From Limanda limanda (Eukaryota; Chordata; Actinopteri; Pleuronectiformes; Pleuronectidae), in NCBI RefSeq assembly GCF_963576545.1, contig NC_083642.1, positions 5,078,188-5,142,187 on the forward strand: 64,000 nucleotides of DNA, in the 5' to 3' direction. The notes under the pieces were generated by a model, which saw only the letters and a program-made list of their open reading frames with translations, was not told the DNA's origin and ran no database searches. Positions 51,664-63,482 of the stretch are shown piece by piece. Made by a program: the position numbers and the translations under genes. Within the stretch, counting starts at the first letter, position 1. Each line of letters begins with the position of its first letter.

Positions 51664-52881
51664 CTCCCAGCTTTATGAAACTTTTAGCGCTGCGAGTCCT
51701 ACAGGAACCGACTGTTATTGATGGTGCGAGTGTCACAAAATGCAAATTTCTTACCGGCGTAAGCAGCTATTTGGTAATTGATGTTTTTAAAGCAATCCCA
51801 CAGAAAAAGCAGCAAAAGCGCTTCACATTACGTGTTCAATACGCCATCTGATTCCACAAACCAGGACGTAAAACGCCCCGGTAACAACAACATAACTTCA
51901 CCAAGAGTCGGCAGCGTGTCACATTTATAGCTTTGATCAACACAAAACAAATCTGCACCGTGAATACAGACGACACAGAAAGTCAAAGCAAAGCAGAGCA
52001 AAGAAGACATAGACATCTGGTGTGATTGGGACGGATGTTAGCGGCCGGTCCAGATGTGTCAAGACTAAAACTGTAGTGGTGATGGATCTTAAACGTAGTT
52101 CTTGTGTCTGTCTCGACAGAAGTGAGCTGTTAACATCACGTAAATGAGACTCAGTGTTGTTTTCTCCTCACTTCAACATTCTTTAATCTTCTATTGTTTA
52201 CCATTTGTGCTTTTTGACATTTTAAATCCTCATCCTCGTTCCTTCTGTTGCTCGAAAGGTTTTTAATTTATGTCACAACACTGACAATTTGTTTTCTTCC
52301 TCTCAACTTTATTTTCCACGTAGTCTTTTCTTCACAGCACTTAGTGAAACATCGCTTTTGATTTTCTGTCACTATTGTGTAATGATTTTGAAACAAAGAC
52401 CAGAGCTGTGATACGAAGGACCCACTACCACGGCTGCAGCTGCAATACAAATACAACAAAACACTTTATCAACTCACAATTACCAGAATAACACAAAGGA
52501 TGTTGTATGTGTTCCTTTTTCTAAATATCACACATTGCTCATATGTGTCATGTGGATATTCTGGTCCAATCACCATCGAGTGCTCTAGATCAAGATGATA
52601 ACAACCCTTTGCTTTCAGATCCTCCAAATACATTAAACTTTTGTTTAAATGAACCATTGATTTAGTGAAGTCCAACTATTGCTGTTATTGTTTGCTATTA
52701 TAACTTTGGCAGCCCCTCCTGTTATTTATCCAATCAGGTAGTGACTTCCTGTTATAGCTTCGACTTCTTTATTCTCTCTCGGGGCTGTAATGGCTTTGGC
52801 GGCACTTCCTCTCGTTTCTAGTTGTGTTGCTGTTGAAAGAAACATTTGACTAACGACTCTGTGTCTGTGTCCCGCCCTCAG

Positions 52882-53005
52882 CTGCTCTCAGAGGAGCCGG
52901 TGCGAGCGTGCAGATGAGCCGTATCGCTTCGCCGCCGCGCTCAACCAGTGTGTGAAGGCCACGGTGTTCCCGGACAGCATCGCCGTGTCGGAACCCAGCG
53001 TACAT
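52882..53005 (+). CDS. plxna2: plexin-A2 exon c: end of PSI1, start of IPT1
   Basis: This 124-base exon begins after CCCGCCCTCAG and ends at the donor ACAT|GTAAGT. The first base completes the codon split from exon b, then 41 codons follow and it ends in phase 0. The peptide has CSQRSRCERADEPYRFAA, then LNQC, which completes the eight cysteines of PSI1. It then runs into VFPDSIAVSEPSVH, the first strand of the IPT/TIG1 fold. A CA tract starts only eight bases after the donor (53014-53052), inside the zone where CA-binding hnRNP L can influence splice-site choice. The peptide spacing matches plexin-A proteins. I see no frameshift or stop. Confidence 0.95.
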
Positions 53006-53013
53006 GTAAGTTT

Positions 53014-53045
<32 letters not shown>

Positions 53046-54195
53046 ACACACAAAATGCACATTGCTTCACACACCAAGTGCCAAACAACCTGCAGTCTCA
53101 GCACACATCACAATGAGGAATTATCTCCCATCTGCATATTCCCTTCCCACGTACAGCGGCAGAACATTTGAAATGATCTCACTTTGCAGTTTGCAGAGTC
53201 TTGATTGGGGTTGATGCATAAACATTAGATGGGAAGGTTCATCAGAACCCAGCGTGGGCGTTTCAGTGTGCATATGCTCGCTTGATACAGAGCAGTTCAT
53301 GTGTGTGCCAAGACATGTTTGTGTGGGTGGGCGTGTAGGTGTTAAAGTTGCCCAAGTGCAGCTGGGTGCAGTTTCCACATAGACCGAGCCAGAACAGGCA
53401 GAACGAGCAGGAGGGAGAGAACTCGTCTGTCCGGGGTCGGTTTTCCAAAACACAATAGTTAAAATTCAGTCTTTTATGTTTTTGAAATATCAGATTTAGA
53501 AACGTCTGTTTTGAACCCAAATGCTCAGCGGCTTACGCAAGATGCATTATGGGTCAGGGAACACGCCATTACATTTTTGTGCAGGTCAGTGTGAGCACAT
53601 TTTAACATTGTGAGATTTTCAAATAAAAATCCCAAGACCATCGTTTGTTTGCATCATCTCACATGTGCACTTCATATCAGTCTATTAACATATTTACATA
53701 GAACATCATTCGTATTAGGATTTATGATAAGAGATGACATGAATAGGATCATTTACTTGATTCATTGACTGCAGTCAAGATGAACTTCGATTTAAATCAA
53801 ACCGGTTAAACATAAAAAGAATTAGAATAATAAAAAACGCCTGAAGCTTTTGGCAGTGACTCACATCACGATAGCTCACCCTCAACCTCGCTCCACCGTC
53901 TGTTTTCCAAACAGCCGCGTATCAGACATCATATTAGCGGTTGTGTTTGTTTCCATGTCAGCCACACCAGCAGCGGGGTCATCGCACTAAAGCATCTACA
54001 AAAAAAAACACACAAATTCACACAGTTCACAAATCCCACTGGGGCAGACGGCTATCGCCATGACAACGCAGCCTCTTCATGTGGGCAGATACAGAAACAC
54101 GGAGGAGAAAAAAAAATGATCAAATTACCTTTTATTAAAACTCTGCCACCAATTAGACTGGTCAGTGCTTCCAAGCAGCAAAGCACCCATCACTG

Positions 54196-54232
54196 CTATT
54201 ATCATCATCATCATCATCATCATAACCACCAC

Positions 54233-54324
<92 letters not shown>

Positions 54325-54385
54325 CCACCATCCTCATCATCACCATCATCATCATCACCATCCTCATTACCACCATCATCATCAG
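54196..54385. repeat. (ATC)n trinucleotide array
   Basis: About 40 near-pure ATC units in the centre (54233-54322), with ACC/CTC variants on both sides. It can be read as poly-His, poly-Ile, poly-Met or poly-Asp in different frames; none is a gene. Confidence 0.95.
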
Positions 54386-54445
54386 GGAGAACAAAAAGAG
54401 CAAAGGCTGAACACATAGAGACAAGCTTGCTTTTGGTAGCAGCTA

Positions 54446-54568
<123 letters not shown>

Positions 54569-55157
54569 TGTACATATGTGCGTCTTAAAAACCACGATGA
54601 GGGCTAATTAATCAAGGGGTTACTCAGGAATTCTCCATTGAACAAAAGACCCTGATTGCTGTGATTGCTGCAATCAAGCATCTCTCTGACACACCTCAGA
54701 GCCAAGCAACACAAACAGGCTGCAAGGGAAACAGGGGTTTACAAAAAAACACACACACACACACACACACAGACACACACCATCCATCCATCCTCTCAAT
54801 GGCACGGGAGTACAGCAGCTAACGAGGGAGGCAGCGTAGTCAGCGACTGAGACAGTCAGCATCTCTTGAAAGGCCTGGAGTTAAGCTGCTCAGCTGCCTG
54901 CGCCCGTCCCAGTCGCCCCGCGGTGTTTAGTGAGAGGCAGATAAAACAAAGAGAAGGAACTTCAAACGCTGTGGCCCAAAAATAACAGCTAATGGAACAA
55001 GGCTGCGAAATGCCATGGTGATAATTATCCAGGCTGCCTCACTTGGCTGGAGAGCCAGATCACACACCCTGCGCGCCGAATACATTTATTTATAGGCAGA
55101 GCAGCTGAATGTTCAGCCCCAGTGTCACTGCTCTCCAGAGAATCACTTCAAACGCCC

Positions 55158-55198
<41 letters not shown>

Positions 55199-55733
55199 TG
55201 CGTGTGTGTGTGGCATTACTGCATATGTGTATATCATGTGTGAGGGCAGCTTTCTTTGTTGTTGTATTTTTTCATTTTTTTTTATTCAAATAGAATTTCC
55301 CAAGTGGCCATTTTTTCCAATTTCCTTTTATGTAGCTTAGTGCCATATATTATATTAACCAGTGACTGAGCCGCGGTGGCTGTCGCTCCTCCTCTGGAAA
55401 GATTGTGTTCTGCTCTCAAATGAAAGATTAAGATCTAACACGGTGTTATTATGGTGCTGATAACAATTTGAAGACACAGCTTCTTGGCAAACTGGACGGA
55501 GACACGTGCCAGCCGCAGTTTGTTCTTTTCCTCACTCGTTTCACAGCTTTTTTACATTTTGCATTCAAGTGTTTTTCTCGTTTTTTCCCTTTTCACATCG
55601 TGTTTCATAACCAGCCAACGAGCCAAAGCTTTTGCGATAAGATCTTTTGTCTTGACTTTGACCCTGAAATGATACGTAGAGTCAACTGCTGCGTATCAAT
55701 AACTGTCGTTTGGTTCCTCGGCTCCGTGTGCAG

Positions 55734-55887
55734 CTGCTGGTGAAGGTGAGCGATGTTCCCGACCTCTCCGCGGGAATCACCTGCTCCTTCGGGAACCTGA
55801 CGGAGGTGGAGGGCCAGGTCAACGGCAACCAGATCCTCTGCGTGTCTCCTGCTGCCAAGGACGTGCCCGTCATCCCCCCCGACCAAG
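55734..55887 (+). CDS. plxna2: plexin-A2 exon d: IPT1 core
   Basis: The exon starts after CCGTGTGCAG and ends at CCAAG|GTACAC, giving 154 bases: 51 codons in phase 0 plus one base. It encodes [19 protein letters not shown], then [17 protein letters not shown] and [10 protein letters not shown], the beta-sandwich of the first IPT domain. This stretch separates the paralogues best. From memory, plexin-A2 proteins carry a [14 protein letters not shown] segment and KDVPVIP-DQ, whereas A1, A3 and A4 differ strongly here. This is the main reason for naming the gene plxna2. NLT is a candidate N-glycosylation site. A CA tract (55902-55917) follows the donor closely. Confidence 0.95.
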
Positions 55888-57606
55888 GTACACAACACAA
55901 GCACACACACACACACAGGTACCATCCAGTGCACACTCCCACACCATTCACTGTATTGATCGGATCATGCCGATTAGGAGAGAGCTTCACTCCAAACTCA
56001 ACCTTCTCGGCTTTCCCATCCGTCCCTCCTTCTGTGAGCTAACTGCACATGCATCACTTTAAAAGTTCTTTATTGATTCAACACCATCTAAACAACAAGC
56101 TCCCACTGATCCAGAATCAGCTGTCAGGCAGTGAAGTGTGCTACACACAAGGCCAGGCCCCATTAGTGCTGATGGAGGATCAGATTGAGGCTGCAGCCGT
56201 CGTATTGGAGCAAGTGGAATCAGGTTTGTTAGATTTGCTCACAGACAAGGCGCAGGCGGGTGTTTTGTTCAAGTGCCACCTGATGAGTCCTCGAAGAAAA
56301 CAACACGTAATAATTAATCCTTAATCATAATAAATATTTGTTTTTAAGCTGAGGTAAAAATGTCTCATAAAATCTACAATATTTACATAACACTGCCCGA
56401 AAGAAACGTAAAGGTCCAGAAATAAAGCCGAATGCTAATCACCTCCGATGTATTCATAGAAAATCTCATGACCTTTCAAAAATTGCTCCTCAAATTTCCA
56501 TAAATAAACAACGACGACGACTCCAGGATTCATTTATCTGCAAAACATATATATCATTATGGATCCTGTCACCTATGGTTGGACAATAAACACCTGTTGT
56601 TTGCGAGCCGAGCCGGCTGCAGGGGCGAGCGAAACAAACACCCTGAATAATATATGATGTGCCATGTGTGGAAATGACTGTGTGTTCTGGGGGTTTGGTA
56701 AATCCTCCGACCGGAGAGTAAATGACAGGCGTGTTTGCCCAGAGCTCCCATGGGGGGTGGTGCATCAGGCACTAATATGAATGTTCTCCCCCAGGTAAAT
56801 GTCAGCCAATCCCCCCTGTAAGCCCTTCCTCAATCCATCTCGCCCCCCTCCCATCCATCCATCCTCTCTCTACCTCCCTCTCCCTCCTCGCCTTCTGATC
56901 ACCTCCCTCCATCCTGCCTCTCCCAGCTCTTTATACATCCAATCTTTACTCAGCTTCCCCCTGACCTCCCCACAATCCTCCCGCCATCTCCTGTCCCCTT
57001 GCGAACCTTCCTATCTGTTGCGCGTCGACTTGAGGAGAGGAGTGGAGAGGAAATGAGATTAAAGGTGGAGTAGAGAAGGAAATAACAAAGGAGAGGAGAA
57101 ATTAAAACAAGCGCAGCGGAGCAGAAGGAGCAGAGGTTCGGATGAAACTCTCGAACTCGGACGCTGAGCTGACGCGGAGCTGGAAATGAAAGAAAGTAGC
57201 CGACACTCTTCTCTACTAAGGAGAAGTAGAATCCTCCAGGAGGTTTTGCGTGGACAGGAACTCTTCACCACTTTGTTTGCCAGCTCTTGTGAGACAAATG
57301 GTTAGAAGTCAGATATGAGCCGGCTACACCGACTGGTGTGAAACACAGAGCCTGATTCCCAGCAGGTGCTGCAGAGAGAACGGGTCACGGAGGGTCATGC
57401 AAGCCTCCTACACACTGAATGTCATCAAAATATCAGGCAAACACACACACAGACACACACACACACACACACACACATATTTATGGAGCCTGTTTCCTCC
57501 TGGGGGGGGGGGATAAGAGGCTGTTTTCACAGAGAACAGAAGCACAGCCAGATCTCTGCTCAGCGAAAGGCAGGAAAACTAAATTTGATCAGATGAAATG
57601 ATTCTG

Positions 57607-57607
<1 letters not shown>

Positions 57608-57689
<82 letters not shown>
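57608..57689. repeat. (GT)n microsatellite
   Basis: About 41 uninterrupted GT units, 260 bases before exon e. Confidence 0.97.
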
Positions 57690-57690
<1 letters not shown>

Positions 57691-57949
57691 CTGGAAATTG
57701 CTAATTTTATTCACACGTATTTTCACAGGCGCGGCGCCTTTTAATTTGCTCTCCATGTCGTGTACACGGAACAATACTGTGCAATGTATATTCATATCAA
57801 TTACAGAAATATGAACAACTCATACCAACCCTGAGTTTACTGAGACAACTAATGAACATCGGATTCAATCGATGTTTGCTGCTCAGAGCTAAATGATTTA
57901 AAGATGTAATAATGTTCTGAGTGTTTAACATACGTCTCCTCTCTTTCAG

Positions 57950-58046
57950 ATTGGTCGGGCGTTGAGCTGAGGCTGAATTCTAAAGAGACGGGTCAGATGC
58001 TGATCAGCACCGAGGTCAAGTTCTACAACTGCAGCGTCCACCAGCT
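57950..58046 (+). CDS. plxna2: plexin-A2 exon e: end of IPT1, into PSI2
   Basis: The 97-base exon follows CTCTCTTTCAG and ends at CAGCT|GTGAGT. Two bases complete the split Asp codon, 31 codons follow, and CT is left for the Leu codon shared with exon f. The peptide [15 protein letters not shown] is followed by [17 protein letters not shown] and FYNCS are plexin-A hallmarks at the junction of IPT1 and the second PSI module, and the Cys of YNCS is the first of the eight PSI2 cysteines. NCS is a likely N-glycosylation sequon. Neighbouring phases agree on both sides, and the DW-G-EL pattern favours A2. Confidence 0.95.
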
Positions 58047-59935
58047 GTGAGTGTCTCTCTTTAGTCCGTTCATTCTCTTTTAATTAACAAAAACAAAGCT
58101 CCCGGACCTGCTGCTCAAACCCACTGGATCAATGCTCTGGGAATTAGTTTCTATTTGTCCTCAACCCAAGCCGGTCCCTGTTCAGTCCAACGTCATCCGA
58201 TCTGTGGCCGCTGCCCGAGCTCGGTCACAGAAGGTTTCTGAGCTCTCCTCCAACATCCCACGGCGCAGGACACATTACTCTCTGCCCAGCAGGACCTCGG
58301 GGGGGATTTCATGCTCGTCTTAACGCCACGTCCGTCCCTGACTGACTGATGTCGACCTGAATCCCCGGACTGGAGATCTCAGTGTCAGCGGTGCCTTTGC
58401 TATTTGCTCGCTTCGCTCCACTGTGGCAGGTTCTGTTTGTGCCGGATCCGACTCGGGAGCATCACTGAATGCAGAGTGAGAGTTTCACAGCGGCGATGCT
58501 ACAGCAGGAGCCGTCACGCGTCATATTATCCTTTCACTGTCCCCTCGAACATTAGAACAAAATGTTACAGACGTTGTCAATTTCGCCGGATGAAAGCAGG
58601 CGGTGTTTTTCTCCTCAGACTCAGACAGACATGACAGCAGAAGCACACGCTGCCCTACAGCTTCATGCTGCTGTCTGCTGTGTGAAAACCCTTGTGAGTG
58701 GTGCACGAAAAGCAATTACCGACTCCCACATCAGCTCAGTTAATGGCCGGCGACAAACATGCTTGCACCAGCAGCGACGACGCACACAAACACACACAGA
58801 GGATGTGCACAACTCTCTCTCTCCGCTTGCACACGATTTGCCTGAAGGTGAATCCGCCGCACTCCTCTGAATCAGCGTGCTTGCCGGAGATCCCTCCCAT
58901 GCGTTTGCAGCGATGCGTATTTCACTTTAAGCAAACATGCAGAACACAACCGTAACTCAGGGGGAGAAAGGGAGAGGCAGAACCCAGAGAGACGACAATA
59001 CGCCCCCCCGAACAACTGCTCATGAATACACACACAGTGTAGTAAACAGCGCTTCGTGATGACATGTGATGAGTTCAGTGATGGAAAGTAAAGTCCTGCA
59101 CTTAACTTTATATTCCTACCTTACTATATTGTTTCAAATATGTTAATTGGGAAACCAGTCACATAACAGAGAAATTAACAGTTATGTTTCCTTTGTTTTT
59201 TACACAAGGTGAAAAAAGTAATCCCTGACAAAAAAGACTAATGACAAAAAAGAATAGCAAGTAAACAAGCAATGCCCTGCATCAACACAACAGATGAAAC
59301 AAAAAGGACAGGACAAAAAAGAAAAGAAAAAAGACATCTGTGTGTCTACCTTACTATATGAACCGGAAATATATTTTTTTATGCAGAAATCACCATTTAA
59401 AAAAGCTCCACACTTTCACAAATGACATCAAAATGCTGTTTACATGTGAATATGTTTGTAACAATAATCCAATAACGTTGTATGTAATAATAATTTGCAT
59501 TAATAAGGCTACGATGTTAGTATTTTTGCACTATGGTATTAATACTTACCTTGATAGTAACACATTTATTCATTGTGCATAAAAAAGTGCACACACACCT
59601 AATGGCAGGTAGTTACAGTGACACTCCAACAATAAGGGACTGATGGTAACTGCAGGATCAAGCTGTGTCAAGGTCGGATTTGTTCTCCTCCTTCTCCTTC
59701 TCCATCCGATCCTGGATCCGAGGCTAAAGTCCGACCTCCGACTTCCCGTTCACACGTGACACAGTTTTAATATATGTCCCGACAAAATATACACAGGGAG
59801 AACTTGGCCCGGGAGCGATTAGGTTTTGTGCCAACTCCAAGGGCACAACAGCAGCAGGCGCCCACTTGGGAGCTGAACTCATTTCCTCCTGTGTCACCCC
59901 CCCACCCCCCTTATTCCCGACTCCCCCCTGACATA

Positions 59936-59950
59936 TGTGTGTGTGTGTGT
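59936..59950 (+). promoter_or_regulatory. (TG)n tract at the exon f acceptor
   Basis: Fifteen bases of alternating TG sit eight bases before the exon, immediately upstream of CTGTGCAG, where a pyrimidine tract would usually be. UG repeats at a 3' splice site are known to recruit TDP-43 and CELF proteins and can promote skipping, as at CFTR exon 9. The effect here is inference. Confidence 0.45.
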
Positions 59951-59958
59951 CTGTGCAG

Positions 59959-60073
59959 GTGCCTGTCATGTGTGAACAGCGCCTTCCGCTGCCACTGGTG
60001 CAAGTACCGCAACTTGTGCACCCACGACCCCTCCAGCTGTTCCTTCCAGGAGGGCCGGGTCAACGCCTCAGAG
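59959..60073 (+). CDS. plxna2: plexin-A2 exon f: PSI2 core
   Basis: This exon of 115 bases enters by completing a Leu codon and ends in phase 0 at GAG|GTCGGT. It encodes [33 protein letters not shown] and VNASE, the central part of the second PSI domain with its CHWCKY core. Two features of its splice sites are unusual. The sequence directly before the acceptor is (TG)n followed by CTGTGCAG rather than a pyrimidine run, with the C-rich tract displaced upstream, and the donor has C at position +3. A CA tract follows ten bases after the exon. Because 115 is not divisible by three, skipping this exon would shift the reading frame. NAS is a possible glycosylation sequon. Confidence 0.95.
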
Positions 60074-60083
60074 GTCGGTGGAA

Positions 60084-60100
60084 AACACACACACACACAC
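60084..60100 (+). promoter_or_regulatory. (CA)n tract after the exon f donor
   Basis: Seventeen bases of alternating CA begin ten bases after the exon. The tract is complementary to the TG tract before the same exon, so the pre-mRNA could pair across it. CA repeats just after a donor are known hnRNP L targets. A regulatory role is inference. Confidence 0.4.
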
Positions 60101-60614
60101 GCATAAACAAGTGACTTTCTCTCCTTCTGTCCCATGTTTTCCGCTTTTCTTTCTCTCTCTCTCGTTCTCTCTCTTCTTCACATCCCCTCTCTCTCTATTT
60201 GCTCCTGCCTGCATCCAGCTCTGTGCTCCGGCTCCGTGCTCCGGCTCTGTGTCAGCCTCGGGGCACGTCTTCAAAAAGACAGACATCTATAAGCTCCTCT
60301 ATTTCCGAAACTGGCATTTCTCACTCAGAGCTCTTGTTCTCTGCAGTAGCAATTAACAGTCTGTTATCTCTGAGCTCGGTTTGTCTTCACGGTGACACCA
60401 GATCGCTCTGACCGAGTCAATCATGTCTGGTGGACACAAAAAAGGTTTGAAATATGCCTCTGAGTCTAGGTTTCCATTTGTCCTTGGCTATTGGCACATG
60501 TAGTACTTCTGTGTGTACTCCTCTATTCTGATTTACTTTAGTAATACAGAATCTACAGGAGCGACCACGATGTGTATTACTTTAAATTTGCAGTTCCTTC
60601 TTGTTCCACCGCTC

Positions 60615-60968
60615 TGATAAGGTCTATGTCTCCCCCTGTCACTGAGCACTAGGAGGGGATGTTTCATTAGGACTCAGGCTCAGGATCATTGGACGTAAAA
60701 GGCTTCTCCAACCAAAGCCTATGTGTGATACTGCTGTGATAGTTATCTCGATATAGATGTTCTTTGACATCCTAACACTGAGAGAGTTGACCTCTCTCTT
60801 TTCAACCCTAAAGTGGCAGATGGCCGCCCACCCTGAGTCTTCAAGGTTTCTGCTCCTATTGAAGAAGGTCTTTTTCTCTCTCCACTGTCCAAAGTACTTG
60901 CTCATTGTGGGAACTGTTGGGTTTCTGTGTAGAATACTTTACAGTCTGGAATGTACCCTGTACAGTAT
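60615..60968 (+). repeat. Teleost repeat, LINE 3' region, family uncertain
   Basis: The phrases GAAGGTCTTTTTCTCTCTCC, GTACTTGCTCATTGTGGGAA and CTGTTGGGTTTCTGTGTAGA are a form I remember from a widespread fish repeat. It runs directly into the L2 tail at 60969 and may be part of the same insertion. No open frame is conserved. Confidence 0.5.
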
Positions 60969-61176
60969 AAAAAAAACTAACCACTTTTCAAACTAACACT
61001 TTGGTAGCGCTAAAATGGCACTTACTTATAGCACTTTGTAGTTTTGCTTTATTTCGAAGAAATTGTACTGTCTTGATTCTTGTTGTTCTTGGTTTGTACC
61101 CTCAGGGTTGAATGCACTTATTGTAAGTCGCTTTGGATAAAAGCGTCAGCTAAATGAAATGTAATGTAATGTAATA
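60969..61176 (+). mobile_element. L2-type LINE 3' tail, second copy
   Basis: It shares with 33522-33687 the phrases ACTTACTTATAGCA, TTCTTGTTGTTCTTGGTTTG, GGGTTGAATGCACTTATTGT and TCGCTTTGGATAAAAGCGTC, and ends in short TAATG repeats. Here the UTR is continuous, which exposes the insertion in the first copy. It lies 234 bases before exon g. Confidence 0.75.
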
Positions 61177-61410
61177 TTGAGTTGGTGCTATATTCACCGA
61201 AAATAGCTTAATAGAATTTTCTCTATCTGAGGTCACAGGATTCTCTTTTAGATTCTAACTCACTTATAGTGCTTCATATTTATCAGATTTTCTATTCTTG
61301 ACCTTCCTGTAGAGTTGTTCCTCTCATCTTGCTAGAAAACCTGAAAGCGCTGGATGAATAAATGAGATTCGTTGGCGCTGACACCTTCTCTCTGCCCCTG
61401 TTCCCGTCAG

Positions 61411-61611
61411 GACTGTCCCCAGCTGGTGCGCTCGGAGGAGATTCTGATCCCGGTGGGCGAGGTGAAGCCCATCACCCTGAAGGCCAGGAACCTGCCCCAG
61501 CCGCAGTCCGGCCAGCGCGGCTACGAGTGCGTCCTCCACATCCAGGGGGTCAGCCACCGGGTCACCGCCCTCCGCTTCAACAGCTCCAGCGTGCAGTGCC
61601 AGAACAGCTCG
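61411..61611 (+). CDS. plxna2: plexin-A2 exon g: IPT2
   Basis: This 201-base exon is 67 codons in phase 0 at both ends, between TTCCCGTCAG and CTCG|GTAGGT. It opens [20 protein letters not shown], whose Cys closes PSI2. It continues with [20 protein letters not shown], then VLHIQG, and ends [29 protein letters not shown] and [11 protein letters not shown] are among the most conserved stretches of the plexin-A ectodomain and lie in the second IPT fold. Two NSS sequons are visible. The exon is symmetric, so its loss would keep the frame but remove most of IPT2. High GC at third positions contrasts with the flanking introns. Confidence 0.97.
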
Positions 61612-61867
61612 GTAGGTTGGGTGGCTCTTGACTGACAGAATTATGGAACAGCAGATGGAAGTGTATTGAAAAACATATAAGAGTAAAACTTAAAATACAA
61701 GACTAGAGATTTAGGCTGATGGACCAAATCCAACGATTCTAGAGATCTCTGGAATGAGTAGATGTATAAAGACAGTAAATGAATCTTCGGTTATTGCTTA
61801 GGACTCGACTGTAGCGTTTTTATTCTCAGTGGAATCACAGATATACACATTTTCCTCTTTGCCTCTT

Positions 61868-61899
<32 letters not shown>

Positions 61900-62204
61900 A
61901 CACACAATCACACAAACACACAATCACAGACTCGAACAATGAAAGTCAGCCTGGAATTAAGGGCACAGGAGGCAGTTAAGGACAGCATCTCTTAAGAGAA
62001 GCTGCAGCCGCTGCCTGCTGCTCCCGTCTCTTTGTCAGCTCTGTGATGATAAGATGATGTAAGTTTGTGGTAACGTTGGAAGGACACACTGCCGCATCTG
62101 CAAGGACTCGTGGGGATTACAACCCCCGAACCTCTCATTAAACCTGTCCTCTCCTCTGGTCTCGTTTCCACCCTCACCGCCATCTCTCTATCTCTTGCCT
62201 CCAG

Positions 62205-62301
62205 TATCTGTACGAGGGAATGAAAATCAGTGAGCTGCCTGTGGATTTCTCAGTGGTGTGGAACGGCAACTTCATTATTGATAACCCGGAGAATATCCAA
62301 G
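62205..62301 (+). CDS. plxna2: plexin-A2 exon h: end of IPT2
   Basis: The exon runs from the acceptor TTGCCTCCAG to the donor ATCCAAG|GTAAGA, 97 bases: 32 codons in phase 0 plus one base. The peptide contains [18 protein letters not shown], then [25 protein letters not shown] is the conserved last strand of plexin-A IPT2, leading straight into the third PSI module. The donor is close to consensus. It is separated from exon g by a 593-base intron that contains a CT run (61868-61890) and nothing else I recognise. Confidence 0.96.
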
Positions 62302-62649
62302 GTAAGAGCAAGATGCTGCTCACAACAATGTGCCGGGATGAAGATGGACGAAGGCAACGCTCCATTGTTTCCCTGAACTCTTTCTGAACTCATGCATTGT
62401 CTTTTCTCGGCTGAGTTCAAACAAGCGTGTGGGCTTTTCTGTCTTTATTGGATGTTAATCACAAGCGTTTTAAAATATGTGTTATTGGAGATAAAAAAGA
62501 AAGTAAAAGAAGGAAAGGGCCTGTGGGGATATTTTACTCACAGCAGCTCATAAAAGATAAAAAAAAAAAAATACCCTCCAAATTCTTGGTATTTTCATGT
62601 TGTTGCGTGCGTTCCCTGTGTGTCCTCACCACTTCCTGTTTACCCACAG

Positions 62650-62849
62650 TGCACCTCTACAAGTGCGCGGCCCAGCGGGACAGCTGCGGCGTGTGTCTGA
62701 AGGCGCAGAGGAAGTTCCAGTGCGGCTGGTGCAGCGGGGAGGGGAAGTGCACCCTGCGGCACCACTGCCCCCCCATCAACCCCTACACCACCCGCTGGCT
62801 CAACCTGTCCACCAAGAACGTCAAGTGCACCAACCCACGCATCACCGAG
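62650..62849 (+). CDS. plxna2: plexin-A2 exon i: PSI3, last exon in the window
   Basis: This 200-base exon follows TTTACCCACAG and ends at GAG|GTCAGT. Two bases complete the Val codon, and 66 codons follow to phase 0. The peptide [20 protein letters not shown] continues [20 protein letters not shown], then a linker and KCTNPRITE. All eight PSI3 cysteines are present. [10 protein letters not shown] and KFxCGWCSGE match my memory of plexin-A2 better than A1, A3 or A4. The linker between HHC and NVKC ([16 protein letters not shown]) is proline-rich and looks variable; NLS is a sequon. The next exon, expected to start IPT3, is not reached before 64000. Confidence 0.96.
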
Positions 62850-63407
62850 GTCAGTACCCACAATCCCCCTTGGTTTGTCCGTCCCTGCCTGCCCACGCAG
62901 ATCTTCACACGGGAGACTAATGCTTCTGTTTGGTCTCTGGGACTCTCCTCGGAATTTTAACTCGCCCTGCTTCGTATTCTCTAAATCTCAACTGCTCACT
63001 TGACTCAGATTATTTACAGACTCTTGACAATGAAATGCCTGATTTGCATGGAGAGGTGTTTCCATGAGAAGAAGCTCTGCCGCTCTTCTCTGTTTGGTTT
63101 TGGCTCTGGACTCGATGAGCAGGAGCCTTGAAGCCGCACCCCCCGGGGAGAGAGCTTCACCTGATGCATTCAGATCTGTACGATGTTCGGCTTCGCTCTC
63201 TCTCTCTTTTTGTTTTGTCCTTTTCATCCTGTATCTGTTCCGCTAATTTAAAGAGCAAGTGCTGTTTTAGCTCAGGAGAAAAAAAAAGGAAAGTACGTGG
63301 TCCACAGTGTGTGATGTACCTGTGTGTGTGTGTGTGTGGAAGTGTTGTGTTGTGCTCACAGCAGCTTATTCATGTGAGTTCTTTTCACCCTCAGGGTTTG
63401 TTCAAGG

Positions 63408-63411
<4 letters not shown>

Positions 63412-63467
<56 letters not shown>

Positions 63468-63482
63468 CACAGACACACACAC
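63412..63482. repeat. (CA)n microsatellite
   Basis: About 26 pure CA units and an imperfect end. Confidence 0.95.

Larger units (their letters stand above)
42312..52881 (+). other. plxna2 intron b-c, 10.6 kb, phase 2
   Basis: This is a 10,570-base intron. It contains a possible LTR fragment (43435-43758), two hAT elements (44386 and 50861), long GT arrays (47783, 49128, 50087) and a candidate conserved block near 46970-47345. The remaining unique sequence, for example 45000-46900 and 51670-52880, shows no gene. Confidence 0.85.
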
